Of a DNA stretch of 47,071 bases, positions 46,796 to 47,071 are shown one piece after another. Each line of letters opens with the position of its first letter. Position 1 is the stretch's first letter. The DNA is from a virus. The notes beneath the pieces were generated by a model. The model made no database searches and was not told the DNA's origin. It saw nothing but the letters and a program-made list of their open reading frames with translations. The stretch is taken from IMG/VR virus record IMGVR_UViG_3300046727_000129, positions 1 to 47,071 of that record; one strand, written 5' to 3'. A program made the position numbers and the translations under genes.

Positions 46796-47029
46796 ATGAA
46801 GGCCTGCAACTGCTGCAACACCATCGTCGGTCGGCTCAAGAGGGTCTGCCCGTCGTGCAAAGTTCCCGCCATCTGGCGCCCGCTGACCGAGCAGGAAGCC
46901 GCCGATCGAGCCGCCAGGAACGCCAGAAACAGCAAGCTGCTCGATGAGATCCTGGCTGAGATCGCGGCTGAGAAGGCAGCCACCCGCACCATCAGCGAGG
47001 TCGCCGCCGACAAGAGCTGGTCGTTCTAA
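46796..47029 (+). CDS. Zinc-ribbon mini-protein with helical tail
   Basis: 77 residues from ATG preceded by AGGAGTATCCC (46782-46792). CNCCNTIVGRLKRVCPSC provides two CxxC pairs. The charged helix EQEAADRAARNARNSKLLDEILAEIAAEKAA follows. Ends on TAA; a minus-strand repeat array starts just after. Function unknown. Confidence 0.72.
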   Translation: MKACNCCNTIVGRLKRVCPSCKVPAIWRPLTEQEAADRAARNARNSKLLDEILAEIAAEKAATRTISEVAADKSWSF

Positions 47030-47071
47030 TCGCTCACGATATTCGGCACTCTCGGCGCAAGCGGCTTAGCA
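47030..47071 (-). repeat. Alternating 18-bp repeat array, copy 6 (edge)
   Basis: TCGCTC-N8-CGGCACTCTC-N8-CGGCTTAGCA on the plus strand. On the minus strand it starts TGCTAAGCCG, so a stop codon (TAA) may again open the array, for a minus-strand gene lying beyond the edge. Confidence 0.7.

Noticed and set aside
1-47071. tRNA genes, integrase, endolysin
   Set aside because: Looked for on both strands by pattern; none could be supported from reading alone.

Overview
The window is a fragment of a GC-rich, tailed double-stranded DNA phage (or a prophage of one). It holds an almost complete head and packaging cluster, long tail-fibre genes that run off the left edge, and a block of short early-type genes that runs off the right edge. 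There is no tape-measure gene among the structural genes, and the portal is very large, so a short-tailed (podovirus-like) virion is the best guess. The host is probably a GC-rich Gram-negative proteobacterium: two secreted proteins end in PEP-CTERM sorting signals, and many genes are preceded by AGGAG-type ribosome binding sites. No integrase, polymerase, endolysin or tRNA was recognised.

Left arm (1-29100, almost all minus strand). Read in the direction of transcription from 29099 it runs: small-terminase-like HTH protein, a string of very small genes (two resemble the Acb2/Tad1 signal-sponge family), a HiPIP-like protein, a helix-hairpin-helix protein, two large ejection-type proteins (one with GNAT-like plus ADP-ribosyltransferase-like domains, one DUF7178-like), large terminase, portal, a GroES-like cochaperonin, scaffold, capsid decoration protein, a free-standing HNH endonuclease on the opposite strand, major capsid protein, a 2-oxoglutarate oxygenase and the tail proteins. 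Genes are mostly coupled by TGATG, ATGA or GTGA overlaps. The exceptions are several intergenic spacers filled by an unusual repeat: an 18-bp unit of 10 conserved and 8 variable bases, alternating between two conserved versions. Four of the arrays begin exactly on the TAG stop codon of the upstream gene. This is the most striking unexplained feature here.

Centre (29100-35100). A small plus-strand pair is followed by a minus-strand block with two PEP-CTERM proteins, a beta-helix protein, a coiled-coil protein and about eight tiny coupled genes. A repressor-like gene lies at the upstream end of that block.

Right arm (35150-47071). Early-type genes lie on both strands: DUF6011-like protein, SF2 helicase with zinc ribbons, HTH protein, CoiA-like nuclease with a long coiled coil, RepA-like ATPase, RuvC-like resolvase, ribbon-helix-helix-like protein and many small orphans. 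Several short operons share one start module: a TTGACA promoter carrying a TGATGGTTCAT-like box, a conserved leader, and AGGAGTATCCC 1-3 bases before the start codon. This looks like one regulon, probably controlled by the nearby repressor-like protein. All calls come from reading the sequence; no database search was run.
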